The translations under genes and the position numbers were made by a program. Shown here piece after piece: positions 26,333 through 36,339 of a stretch of 51,077 bases of DNA (the stretch's first letter is position 1; each line of letters opens with the position of its first letter). The DNA is taken from positions 22,991 through 74,067 of the forward strand of contig LXQI01000043.1 in the NCBI GenBank assembly GCA_001683845.1, read 5' to 3'. This DNA is from Erythrobacter sp. ANT-B3C2 (lineage in GTDB: Bacteria; Pseudomonadota; Alphaproteobacteria; Sphingomonadales; Sphingomonadaceae). A model generated the notes under the pieces. The model did not search any database, was not told the origin of the DNA, and saw nothing but the letters and a program-made list of their open reading frames with translations.

Positions 26333-26360
26333 TTGACCTGCCCTTGCAGCTCTCTAGACC
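26333..26360 (+). promoter_or_regulatory. Candidate serC promoter
   Basis: TTGACC (26333-26338), a 16-base spacer and TAGACC (26355-26360) form a sigma-70-like promoter. Transcription would begin near 26366, giving a leader of about 50 bases that contains the serC leader hairpins. The region from 26117 to here has no gene signals. Confidence 0.45.
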
Positions 26361-26411
26361 CCGCGATGGGCCACGCGGTCCCAACGCCGCGCGAGCTCTC
26401 TGCAAGGAGAG
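26361..26411 (+). ncRNA. serC leader RNA
   Basis: The leader of serC folds into two hairpins. The first is CCGCG (26361-26365) with CGCGG (26374-26378). The second is CTCTCT (26396-26401), loop GCAA, GGAGAG (26406-26411), a GNRA-type tetraloop. The ribosome site AAGGAG lies inside the second hairpin, six bases before ATG. This is exactly the known alphaproteobacterial serC leader layout, in which the last stem overlaps the ribosome site of the serC-serA genes. It would sequester the site until some signal, unknown to date, opens it. Confidence 0.65.
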
Positions 26412-26417
26412 ACTGAC

Positions 26418-27572
26418 ATGACTGATAATGCTCCGTCTGGTGCCGAATCGCGCCATGATCTGCCGGCAGCCAAGCCTGCCCGACCTTTCTTCTCCTCTGG
26501 CCCCTGCGCCAAGCCGCCCGGCTGGTCGCCCGATCACCTCGCGCTTGGTTCGCTCGGCCGCTCGCATCGCTCGAAGATCGGCAAGGCGCGCCTTGCGCAT
26601 TGCATCGAGCTGATCCGCGAGGGTCTGGAGGTTCCGGAAACCCACCTGATCGGCATCGTCCCCGGCTCGGATACCGGCGCAGTCGAGATGGCGATGTGGA
26701 CCATGCTCGGCGCCCGCCCCGTCACCACGCTGGCGTGGGAAAGCTTCGGCGAGGGCTGGGTCACCGATGCGGTCAAGCAGCTCAAGATCGACCCCACCGT
26801 GCTGCGCGCCGATTACGGCCGGCTGCCCGATCTGGGCGCGGTGGACTGGAGCCACGATGTGGTGTTCACCTGGAACGGCACCACTTCCGGCGTGCGGGTG
26901 CCGGATGGCGAGTGGATCGCGGCCGACCGGCAGGGCCTCGCCATCGCCGATGCCACCAGCGCGGTCTTCGCTCAGGACATCGCGTGGGACAAATGCGATG
27001 TTGTCACCTTCTCCTGGCAGAAGGCGCTTGGCGGCGAGGGCGCCCATGGCGTGCTGATCCTCGGTCCCCGCGCTGTCGAGCGGCTGGAGAGCCACACCCC
27101 CGCATGGCCGCTACCCAAGGTGTTCCGCCTGACGAGTAAGGGCAAGCTCATCGAGGGGATCTTCAGGGGCGAGACGATCAACACCCCCTCGATGCTGGCG
27201 GTGGAGGATGCGATCGCCTGCCTCGAATGGGGCAAGTCGATTGGTGGCCTGCAGGCGATGCAGGCGCGCGCCGATGCCAATGCCGCCGCGCTCGACAGGC
27301 TGGTACAGGACCGCGACTGGCTCGGCCATCTCGCGGCCGATCCGGCGATCCGCTCCAACACCAGCGTCTGCCTGACGGTGGCGGGCGCCGATGCGGACCT
27401 CATCAAGCGTTTCGCCAAGCTGCTGGAGGAGCAGGATGCCGCCTACGATATCGCCGGCTACCGCGATGCCCCGCCAGGCCTGCGCATATGGTGCGGTGCC
27501 ACGGTGGATTCCGCCGATATCGCCGCGCTTGGCCCTTGGTTCGACTGGGCCTGGGCGCAGCTCCAGTCCTGA
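26418..27572 (+). CDS. serC: Phosphoserine aminotransferase
   Basis: A 384-residue PLP enzyme converting 3-phosphohydroxypyruvate and glutamate to phosphoserine in serine synthesis; in some bacteria it also serves pyridoxal phosphate synthesis. The N-terminal PFFSSGPCAKPPGW marks the alphaproteobacterial/archaeal-type SerC. The PLP lysine is K202 in WQKALGGEGAHG. Start: AAGGAG lies inside the leader hairpin. serA follows after 104 bases on the same strand, so the two pathway enzymes are likely made from one transcript. Confidence 0.96.
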   Translation: MTDNAPSGAESRHDLPAAKPARPFFSSGPCAKPPGWSPDHLALGSLGRSHRSKIGKARLAHCIELIREGLEVPETHLIGIVPGSDTGAVEMAMWTMLGARPVTTLAWESFGEGWVTDAVKQLKIDPTVLRADYGRLPDLGAVDWSHDVVFTWNGTTSGVRVPDGEWIAADRQGLAIADATSAVFAQDIAWDKCDVVTFSWQKALGGEGAHGVLILGPRAVERLESHTPAWPLPKVFRLTSKGKLIEGIFRGETINTPSMLAVEDAIACLEWGKSIGGLQAMQARADANAAALDRLVQDRDWLGHLAADPAIRSNTSVCLTVAGADADLIKRFAKLLEEQDAAYDIAGYRDAPPGLRIWCGATVDSADIAALGPWFDWAWAQLQS

Positions 27573-27676
27573 CGCTCCCTTCGGGCCTACCACGAAAGCG
27601 GGCCCGGCCTGAACAATCGGCAGCCGCCGCGCTGACCGCCCGCACCGCGAGACTGACCAATCAAAGGACCTACGCC

Positions 27677-29269
27677 ATGACCAAGCCCCGCGTCCTGATT
27701 TCCGACAAGATGGACCCCAACGCCGCCCGGATCTTCACCGAGCGCGGCTGCGACGTCGACGTGAAGACCGGCCTGAGCCCGGACGAGCTGGCCGCCATTA
27801 TCGGCGAGTACGATGGCCTCGCGATCCGCTCGGCCACCAAGGTGACTCCCGCAATCCTCGATGCAGCGACCAACCTCAAGGTGATCGGCCGCGCCGGCAT
27901 CGGTGTCGACAATGTCGACATCCCCTATGCCTCGTCGAAGGGCGTGGTGGTGATGAACACGCCATTCGGCAATTCGATCACCACTGCGGAGCATGCCATC
28001 GCGCTGATGTTCGCGCTCGCCCGCCAGCTGCCCGAGGCCGATGCCTCGACCCAGGCCGGCAAGTGGGAGAAGAACCGCTTCATGGGCGTGGAGGTGACCG
28101 GCAAGACGCTGGGTCTGATCGGAGCGGGCAATATCGGCTCGATCGTCGCCAGCCGAGCACTGGGCCTAAAAATGAAGGTGGTCGCCTACGATCCGTTCCT
28201 CACCCCGGAGCGCGCCGTGGAGATCGGCATCGAGAAGGTGGATCTCGAGACGCTGCTGGAGCGGGCCGATTTCATCACCCTCCACACGCCGCTGACCGAC
28301 GAGACCCGCAACATCCTCAGCCGCGAACGGCTGGCCAAGGCGAAGAAGGGCGTGCGCATCGTCAATTGCGCGCGTGGCGGGCTGATTGACGAGGCGGCGC
28401 TGAAGGAGCTGCTCGATAGCGGCCATATCGGCGGCGCCGCGCTCGACGTGTTCGTGGAGGAGCCGGCCAAGCAGAGCCCGCTGTTCGGGACGCCCAACTT
28501 CATCTGCACCCCGCATCTGGGCGCCTCCACCACCGAGGCACAGGTCAACGTGGCGCTGCAGGTGGCCGAGCAGATGGCCGATTTCCTGTTGAATGGCGGC
28601 GTCACCAATGCGCTCAACATGCCCAGCCTCTCGGCCGAGGAGGCGCCGCGGCTGCGGCCCTACATGGCGCTGGCGGAGAAGCTGGGCTCGCTGATCGGCC
28701 AGCTGGCCCACGGTAACCTGCCCAAGATCAGCATCGAGACCGAGGGAGCGGCCGCCGGGTTGAACCAGAAGCCGATCGTGGGCGCGGTGCTGGCGGGGCT
28801 GATGCGGCGCTATTCGCAAAGCGTGAACATGGTGAACGCGCCGTTCCTCGCCCGCGAGCGGGGCATCGAGGTGCGCGAGATCCGCAACGAGCGCGAGGGC
28901 GTGTACCACACGCTGGTGCGTGTGACGGTGGCCACCAGCCAGGGCGATCGCTCGGTAGCGGGCTCGCTGTTCGGCGGGGGCAGCGGCGGCGCGCCGCGGC
29001 TGGTGGAGATTTTCGGTATTGGCGTCGAAGCCGATTTGGAGGGCCATATGCTCTACATCGTCAACGAGGATGCTCCCGGCTTTATCGGCCGGATTGGCAC
29101 GCTGCTGGGCGAAGCGGGCATCAACATCGGCACATTCCATCTTGGCCGCCGTCAGGCCGCTGGCGAAGCGGTGCTGCTGCTTTCGGTCGACCAGCCGATC
29201 CCCGAGGCGGTGATCGCCCGCGCCGCCGGGCTGGAGGGGGTGAAGACGGTCAAGGCGCTGGCGTTCTAA
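27677..29269 (+). CDS. serA: D-3-phosphoglycerate dehydrogenase
   Basis: A 530-residue long-form enzyme for the first step of serine synthesis. N-terminal substrate domain; NAD-binding GAGNIG at 149-154; catalytic motifs NCARGGLID and TPHLGAST; then an intervening domain (from about 315) and a C-terminal ACT domain containing GHMLYIVNEDAPGFIGRIGTLLGEAG (read in two parts), which can bind serine for feedback inhibition. Length fits type I enzymes. The 104-base gap from serC has a GGGCC/GGCCC inverted repeat but no clear terminator. Confidence 0.97.
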   Translation: MTKPRVLISDKMDPNAARIFTERGCDVDVKTGLSPDELAAIIGEYDGLAIRSATKVTPAILDAATNLKVIGRAGIGVDNVDIPYASSKGVVVMNTPFGNSITTAEHAIALMFALARQLPEADASTQAGKWEKNRFMGVEVTGKTLGLIGAGNIGSIVASRALGLKMKVVAYDPFLTPERAVEIGIEKVDLETLLERADFITLHTPLTDETRNILSRERLAKAKKGVRIVNCARGGLIDEAALKELLDSGHIGGAALDVFVEEPAKQSPLFGTPNFICTPHLGASTTEAQVNVALQVAEQMADFLLNGGVTNALNMPSLSAEEAPRLRPYMALAEKLGSLIGQLAHGNLPKISIETEGAAAGLNQKPIVGAVLAGLMRRYSQSVNMVNAPFLARERGIEVREIRNEREGVYHTLVRVTVATSQGDRSVAGSLFGGGSGGAPRLVEIFGIGVEADLEGHMLYIVNEDAPGFIGRIGTLLGEAGINIGTFHLGRRQAAGEAVLLLSVDQPIPEAVIARAAGLEGVKTVKALAF

Positions 29270-29388
29270 GGCGCGCCCGAGCGTGCCCGTGCTCCGCCGG
29301 AGCTTGTCGAACCGCCTTCAGTTCCTCTAGCGCCGCCGCAGCAGCGCCTCGGCGAAAGCGAGGTGGAGGGTAAGGGAGCCCAGCGCCA

Positions 29389-30513
29389 ATGACCGACCGA
29401 GCCGACGATCCCGGCGCCGACCTGCTGCCCGAGGGGCTGGAAGACCGACTGCCGCAAAGCACCGCCGCTGCCGAAAGGATCGAACGGGCGGTGCTGGCGG
29501 TGCTCGATGCGCATGGCTACGACCGGGTGCGCCCGCCGCTGATCGAGTTCGAGAAATCAATCGTGCGGCGGATGGCGGGCGTGCGCAGCCGGCACCTCTT
29601 CCGCTTTGTCGATCCCAAGAGCCTGCGGATGCTGGCTTTGCGATCGGACATCACCCCGCAGATCGGCCGCATCGCCGCCAATGGCCTCGCCGGCCGGCCC
29701 AGGCCGCTGCGGCTGTGCTATGCCGGGCAGGTGGCGCGCATGATCGGCGATATGCTCAACCCGCGGCGCGAGAGCCTGCAGCTGGGCGCCGAGCTGGTCG
29801 GCAGCGATTCGGTGGCGGCCGCGGCCGAGATCGTCGAGCTGGCAATCGCGGCGCTGGAGGCGGCCGGCGCGGGCGATGTCTCGGTCGATTTCACGCTGCC
29901 CGATCTGGTCGACACCCTGGCGGCGCAGGGTGCGGGGCTCTCGCCCGTACAGGTGTTGGCGGTGCGGCGCGAGCTCGACGCCAAGGATGCTGGCGCGCTG
30001 GTGGCGGCGGGCGGCGAGGCTTTCGTGCCGCTGCTCTATGCCAGCGGGCCGTTCGAGCAGGCGATCGGGCGACTGGCGGCGATCGACCGGGGCGGGGTGC
30101 TCGCGAGCCGGATCCAGGGGCTGCGGCAGATCGCCGCGCGGGTGGCGGGCCGCGCCCGACTGACGCTCGATCCATCGGAGCGGCACGGCTTCGAGTACCA
30201 GAGCTGGTTCGGGTTCACCCTCTATGCCGGCGGCGTGCGCACCGCGCTGGGACGCGGCGGCACCTATCTGATCCGCGGTAGCGAGGAGGCGGCGACTGGC
30301 TTCTCTCTCTACCCCGAAGAATGGGTCGAGGCGGTGAAGGCGGCTGAGCCACGCCGCGCTGCACTGTTTCTCCCGCTCGGCCACGAGCCTGCCGCCGCTG
30401 CCCGCCTTCGGGCCGAGGGCTGGCGTACAGTGGCGGCGCTGTCCAAGGTCGATGAGCCACAGGCGCTCGGTTGCAGCCATATGCTGGAGGGCCAAGAGGC
30501 AACGCCGCTCTAA
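29389..30513 (+). CDS. hisZ: ATP phosphoribosyltransferase regulatory subunit
   Basis: A 374-residue histidyl-tRNA-synthetase-like protein lacking tRNA-charging function. HisZ pairs with short-form HisG in the first step of histidine synthesis. The RSDITPQIGRIAA motif and LRLCYAGQVAR are the class II-fold landmarks; the HisRS active-site motif for tRNA charging is not seen. No hisG lies in the window. A GCTCC-GCC-GGAGC hairpin (29291-29303) sits in the gap after serA. Bases 30514-30761, downstream, hold nothing I can assign. Confidence 0.9.
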   Translation: MTDRADDPGADLLPEGLEDRLPQSTAAAERIERAVLAVLDAHGYDRVRPPLIEFEKSIVRRMAGVRSRHLFRFVDPKSLRMLALRSDITPQIGRIAANGLAGRPRPLRLCYAGQVARMIGDMLNPRRESLQLGAELVGSDSVAAAAEIVELAIAALEAAGAGDVSVDFTLPDLVDTLAAQGAGLSPVQVLAVRRELDAKDAGALVAAGGEAFVPLLYASGPFEQAIGRLAAIDRGGVLASRIQGLRQIAARVAGRARLTLDPSERHGFEYQSWFGFTLYAGGVRTALGRGGTYLIRGSEEAATGFSLYPEEWVEAVKAAEPRRAALFLPLGHEPAAAARLRAEGWRTVAALSKVDEPQALGCSHMLEGQEATPL

Positions 30514-30761
30514 GGAAATTCGCCGGGCCCCTGAAGGAGTAAGCCGACCCGTCGCTGCTGACCGGACAGGCGTCAAACCCGCGGGCAACGGCGGATGGGC
30601 TCTAAAATGCGATGGGCACCATCTGCGGCTGTGGCGCGAGCTTCACTGAAGCGCAGGCGAGCGCCCTGTCTGACGCCTTTACCCACCCTTGCCCCTCCCG
30701 TTCGACGCAACCGCGCCCGGGAGGCAAAGCAGCGGCGGCAGCTACCGCTCCAGTCCAAGCC

Positions 30762-31583
30762 TCAGCAGAGCGTCGCGGGATCGGAGCCGAGGCGGCCGTC
30801 GGGCGAATCGAGCGCGTCGATCGCCGCCACCTGCTCCTCGCTCAGCTTCAGCTGCAGCGCGGTGAAGTTCGCCTCGATGTGCCCGCGCGAGCTGGCTTTG
30901 GGGATCGGCGCGAGGCCGTGATGCAGGTGCCAGGCCAGCACCACCGCGGCGGGGCTCTGGCCAAGTTCTTCGGCGATCTGTGCGATCGGCCCTTCCGCCA
31001 GCGCCTGCCCCTGGCCCAGTGGCGACCAACTCTGGGTGACGATCCCCTGGCTGTCGTGCAGCTCGCGCAATTCGCGTTGCTGGAAGCCGGGATGCAGCTC
31101 GATCTGGTTGAGCACCGGCTTCACCCCGGTTTCGGTAATGATCCGCTCGAGATCCTGCTGGCGGAAGTTCGAAACGCCGATGCTGGCGACCTTGCCTAGC
31201 TCGCGCAGGTCGATCAGCGCTTTCCAGGTGTCCACCGCCTTCTCCATTCCGGGGCAGGGCCAATGGATCAGCACCAGGTCGATGCTCTCGCGCTCTAGCC
31301 GTTCCAGCGCACGCTGGAAGGCCTCGCGCGCCTCGCGGTAGCCTTGGTCATCGTTCCACACCTTGGTGGTGAGAAAGAAGTTCTCGCGCCCTTGCAGGCC
31401 TTGACCCACGCCCGCCTCGTTGTCGTAGATGCGGGCGGTGTCGATCAGCTCATATCCGGCGTCCAGCGCCATGGCGACCACGCCCGAGGCGGCGCTTTCC
31501 TCGATCTGCCAGGTGCCGAAGCCCAGCTGCGGCATGGTCTTGCCGTCGTTAAGGGTCAGCGTGGGGGTGGTGAAGCGGCTCAT
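30762..31583 (-). CDS. Aldo/keto reductase
   Basis: A 273-residue NADPH-dependent oxidoreductase with the AKR tetrad D48, Y53, K74 and H107 (in DTARIYDNE, TTKVWND and LIHWPCP). The C-terminal IPKASSRGHIEAN binds the cofactor phosphate and adenine. It resembles 2,5-diketo-D-gluconate reductases and methylglyoxal reductases; the true substrate cannot be told. The gene lies opposite to its neighbours between hisZ and purA and is a single-gene unit. Confidence 0.93.
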   Translation of the reverse strand: MSRFTTPTLTLNDGKTMPQLGFGTWQIEESAASGVVAMALDAGYELIDTARIYDNEAGVGQGLQGRENFFLTTKVWNDDQGYREAREAFQRALERLERESIDLVLIHWPCPGMEKAVDTWKALIDLRELGKVASIGVSNFRQQDLERIITETGVKPVLNQIELHPGFQQRELRELHDSQGIVTQSWSPLGQGQALAEGPIAQIAEELGQSPAAVVLAWHLHHGLAPIPKASSRGHIEANFTALQLKLSEEQVAAIDALDSPDGRLGSDPATLC

Positions 31584-31662
31584 GTCTGTCGTCCTAGCAA
31601 GGTGTTCGGCGGGGCCCATGCGTCCGGCACGGAGGCTGGACGGGGGCCCGTCCCATCCCTAA

Positions 31663-32997
<1,335 letters not shown>

Positions 32998-33063
32998 GTC
33001 TGAGCGATTGACAGGGCGGCCCGCTGCCGCTTCCCTGCACTCACGCGACATGGGATAGCGCCG

Positions 33064-34056
33064 ATGAACCAGCCCGATTTTGCCTATGGCTCGGCCGAGC
33101 AGGTGCGCGGTTCACGCACGCTCTCGCTGTTCGCTGACCGGCCGCTGCTGCGCGAACAGCTGACGGAGCATGCCGAGCAGGCCGGTTTTGCGGTGCTACA
33201 CGCCGGGCCGCTGGCCGATCTGGCCGATGGCCGTCCGGTACCACTGGCGCAGGCGCTGGTGGTCGATTGCCCAGTACCGGCAGCGCAGGACACCGCCTCG
33301 TTGGCGCGGGTGGACGAGGCGGCGGCGCGCACCGGGGCGCAGCTGATCGTTTCCACCGCCCTCGATGCGCTCGATGCGGTGTTCGCCTGCTGTCGGCGTT
33401 CGGGCCCGCAGATCTTGATCGATCCCAGCCCGGCCGACCGGGTGATGGCGCTCGGCCGGGTGCTTGCGCTGGGCGGCGGCGGACGGGTGCGCGAGATGAA
33501 CGAGGCGGATCGCCTCACCCTGCTGCGGCTGACCGAGCAGGTCGGCCAGATCGCTGCTCGGCTAGAAACCTACAACGCACCCTCGTCCGGCGGGCTCGCC
33601 AGCACGCCGCGCGGGAGCGATGGCAACCGGCTGGCAAGCCCTGGCATTTCCTTCACCCATGCGCCGGACGCGGGCGGGGCTCGGCGGGCGCACACCAGCG
33701 TGCCGCCGCTGCCGGACCCACGCCAGGTCCGCAAGCTTATCCGGCATCGCCAGCTGCGCGCGCGCTTTATTGAGGGCGATCTGTTCGCCGATCCGGCGTG
33801 GGATATCCTGCTCGATCTCACCGCCGCGCGGGTGGAGAATGTCCGCGTCTCGGTCTCCTCGCTGTGCATCGCTGCCGGGGTGCCGCCGACCACGGGCTTG
33901 CGCTGGATCAGCCAAATGACCGAGGCCGGCCTGCTGCAGCGGGTGGAGGACGCGACCGACCGCCGCCGCGCGTTCATCGAGCTGAGCGACCCGGTGGCGG
34001 ATGCGATCGCCCGCTATTTCGCCGAGATCGGCAAGGATGGTCTGGCGCTCGTCTGA
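33064..34056 (+). CDS. Regulator with receiver-like N-terminus and MarR-type winged helix
   Basis: A 330-residue protein. Residues 1-130 have alternating strands and helices like a response-regulator fold (TLSLFADRPLLREQLTE; LVVDCPV; LIVSTALDALDAVF; ILIDPSPADRVMALG) but no acidic pocket with a clear phosphoacceptor. Residues 150-165 may form a helix, 165-220 a loose linker, and 230-325 a winged helix with VSVSSLCIAAGVPPTTGLRWI and LLQRVEDATDRRRAFIELS, typical of MarR-like DNA binding. Target genes are unknown. It is common in sphingomonads beside purA from memory, but I cannot verify. Confidence 0.72.
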   Translation: MNQPDFAYGSAEQVRGSRTLSLFADRPLLREQLTEHAEQAGFAVLHAGPLADLADGRPVPLAQALVVDCPVPAAQDTASLARVDEAAARTGAQLIVSTALDALDAVFACCRRSGPQILIDPSPADRVMALGRVLALGGGGRVREMNEADRLTLLRLTEQVGQIAARLETYNAPSSGGLASTPRGSDGNRLASPGISFTHAPDAGGARRAHTSVPPLPDPRQVRKLIRHRQLRARFIEGDLFADPAWDILLDLTAARVENVRVSVSSLCIAAGVPPTTGLRWISQMTEAGLLQRVEDATDRRRAFIELSDPVADAIARYFAEIGKDGLALV

Positions 34057-34074
34057 ACACGCCGGGCCGGCGCG

Positions 34075-35688
34075 TCAGCCCGGCGTGTAGTAGGTCGGAG
34101 AGCCGGGGCCAACCGGCAGTCCGAGGCCGAACACCCACAGGAAGAACAGGAGCATCCACGCGATCGTGAAGAAGATCGAATAGGGCAGCATCATTGCGAT
34201 CATGGTGCCGATGCCCACGTTGCGATCGTAGCGGGCGGCCCAGGCGAGGATCAGACCGAAATAGCTCATCATCGGGGTGATGATGTTGGTGGTGGAATCG
34301 CCGATCCGGTAGGCGGTCTGGATCACCTCAGGCGAATAGCCGATCAGCATCAGCATGGGCACGAAGATCGGCGCGGTCATGGCCCATTGCGCCGAGGCTG
34401 AGCCGAGCATCAGATTGATGATGGCGCAGATCAGAATGAAGCCCACGAACAACGCCGGGCCGGTGAGCCCCATCTCCTGCAGGAAGGTGGCGCCGTTGAC
34501 CGCCGTGATCGCGCCGAGGTTCGACCAGGCGAAGAAGGCGACGAATTGCGCGGCGAAGAACACGATCACGATATAGAGGCCGAGCGAGGACATCGCCTTG
34601 CTCATCCCGTCGATCATGTCGCGGTCGTTGCGGATGGTTCCCACCACCTTGCCGTACGCAAAGCCAAGCACGGTGAAGAACACCAGGATCCACACGGCAA
34701 AGCCGGTGAAGAAGGGCGAGCGCAGCCGGTCGCCCGTCTCGCCGTCGCGCAAAACGCCCCATTCGGGCACCAGCGTAAGGGCCATCAGCGCGAGCACGGC
34801 GATGAAGGCTATACCGGCGGCGCGCAGGCCCTTGCGTTCGAGCGCGCTGAGCGGCATTATTTCCGTCTCGAGCAACTCGGGCTCGGCCCGCGAGCTGTCG
34901 AAGCAGCCCAGCTTGGGTTCGACGATATAGATGCTTACCAGAGCGCCGATGCCGGTGACAAGGAAGGTTGAAACCGCCATGAAATAATAGCTGGCGGTGG
35001 CGGTCACCCCGTAGTTGGGATCGATCAGCTGGGCCGTTTCCTCGGTGATGCCGGCCAGCAGCGGATCGATCGTGCCGATCAGCAGGTTCGCCGAATAACC
35101 TCCCGAAACGCCGGCAAACGCCGCAGCCATTCCGGCCAAGGGGTGCCGCCCGAGCGAATAATACACCGCCCCCGCCAGCGGGATGAGGATGACGTAGCCA
35201 AGCTCGGATGCGGTGTTCGAAATGACGCCGGCAAAGACGATCGCTAATGTGACCATGTTGCGCGATGCACCCAGCACCGTGCCGCGCACCACCGCGGAGA
35301 GGACGCCGGACTTTTCGGCCACCCCGATGCCGAGCATGGCCACCAGCACCACACCCAAGGGCGCAAAGCCCGTGAAATTGCTCACCAGCCCGGTAAAAAT
35401 TCGGCGCAAGCCCTCGCCATCCATCAGGCTGACGGCGCGGATCATGCCGTCTTCGGAACGCCCGGCGGCGCCCTCCGGTCGCGGATCCGGCACCGCCAGC
35501 CCCATCGCGCCGAACAGGCCGGACAACAGCACCATCGCCAGCGCCAGGATCGCGAAGAGCGTGACCGGGTGGGGCAGGAGATTGCCCAGCCACTCGACGC
35601 TGTCGAGGAAGCGAGTGAAGCCATTGCGGCGCACGGAGCCAGCAGGGGGAACGGCCGGTTCGTCAGCCGGCTTGGGAAATTCTGTCAC
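34075..35688 (-). CDS. AbgT-family transporter
   Basis: A 537-residue membrane protein of the AbgT family, with about 11-13 spans. Typical segments are LPHPVTLFAILALAMVLLSG near the N-terminus, GIGVAEKSGVLSAVVRG, ISNTASELGYVILIPL, and the late TAYRIGDSTTNIITPMMSYF. Members import p-aminobenzoyl-glutamate or export sulfonamides; which applies here is open. The start is a GTG with AGGAAAG six bases upstream; 37 further in-frame codons upstream look non-coding. The 207 bases upstream have no gene. Confidence 0.9.
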   Translation of the reverse strand: MTEFPKPADEPAVPPAGSVRRNGFTRFLDSVEWLGNLLPHPVTLFAILALAMVLLSGLFGAMGLAVPDPRPEGAAGRSEDGMIRAVSLMDGEGLRRIFTGLVSNFTGFAPLGVVLVAMLGIGVAEKSGVLSAVVRGTVLGASRNMVTLAIVFAGVISNTASELGYVILIPLAGAVYYSLGRHPLAGMAAAFAGVSGGYSANLLIGTIDPLLAGITEETAQLIDPNYGVTATASYYFMAVSTFLVTGIGALVSIYIVEPKLGCFDSSRAEPELLETEIMPLSALERKGLRAAGIAFIAVLALMALTLVPEWGVLRDGETGDRLRSPFFTGFAVWILVFFTVLGFAYGKVVGTIRNDRDMIDGMSKAMSSLGLYIVIVFFAAQFVAFFAWSNLGAITAVNGATFLQEMGLTGPALFVGFILICAIINLMLGSASAQWAMTAPIFVPMLMLIGYSPEVIQTAYRIGDSTTNIITPMMSYFGLILAWAARYDRNVGIGTMIAMMLPYSIFFTIAWMLLFFLWVFGLGLPVGPGSPTYYTPG

Positions 35689-35895
35689 GGGCTTTCCTAG
35701 CGCGGCGCGCTCCACGCCTGCAAGTGAACTGCGCAGGCGCGGTTTGCTTCGTCTGCGGCGGATGGGCCAAGCCGCCGGATCACAAGGGAGCAGCGTCATT
35801 CCTCGTTACGAGCGTCCGGTTGCTACCCCTTCGCTCACTACGGCCGAGGCATAGGCGAGGCGGCCGGCACACCAACCAGCCGCATCATTGCGGTT

Positions 35896-36339
35896 TTACG
35901 GCTGGTGCCGCTGGCCTTCCTGCAGAGGCTCTGGGTCTGCCTGCGCCGATGCGGGGGGTGCGGGATTGCTCATGGCGACCAGGATCACCCCGATCACGAT
36001 CAGGGCCAGCCCTCCCAGGCGGAGCATGGTCAGCGGCTCGCCGAGCAGCAGGCGACCCGAAAGAACCGTCAGCACCATGCCCAAAGCGACGAACGGATAG
36101 GCGAACGACACATCAACCCGCGAAAGCACGAGCAGCCACAGCACGACACTGAGCGCAAACATGGCCAACCCGCCGAGCACGGCGATGCTGGTCGCCACGG
36201 CCCACATTGTGTCGCCGAGGACCCCGCCCTTGAGGGCGAGTTGCACTGCGGGGCTGGACATTCCCAGCTTCAGCAGAATTTGCGCCGCTGAGGTGAGGAC
36301 GACACTGACGATGATCAGCGCGATGAGGCCCAGCTTCAT
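35896..36339 (-). CDS. SMR/ArnE-like small membrane transporter
   Basis: A 147-residue protein with four hydrophobic spans, of the small multidrug resistance / EamA half-length type. LLLGEPLTMLRLGGLALIVIGVILVA near the end is the typical last segment (read as two parts). Some relatives (ArnE/ArnF) flip lipid-linked sugars across the inner membrane. The ATG overlaps the stop of the polytopic membrane protein gene by four bases, so it is the third gene of a coupled set with the HAD-UbiA fusion. A short Pro/Gln-rich tail follows the last span. Confidence 0.82.
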   Translation of the reverse strand: MKLGLIALIIVSVVLTSAAQILLKLGMSSPAVQLALKGGVLGDTMWAVATSIAVLGGLAMFALSVVLWLLVLSRVDVSFAYPFVALGMVLTVLSGRLLLGEPLTMLRLGGLALIVIGVILVAMSNPAPPASAQADPEPLQEGQRHQP

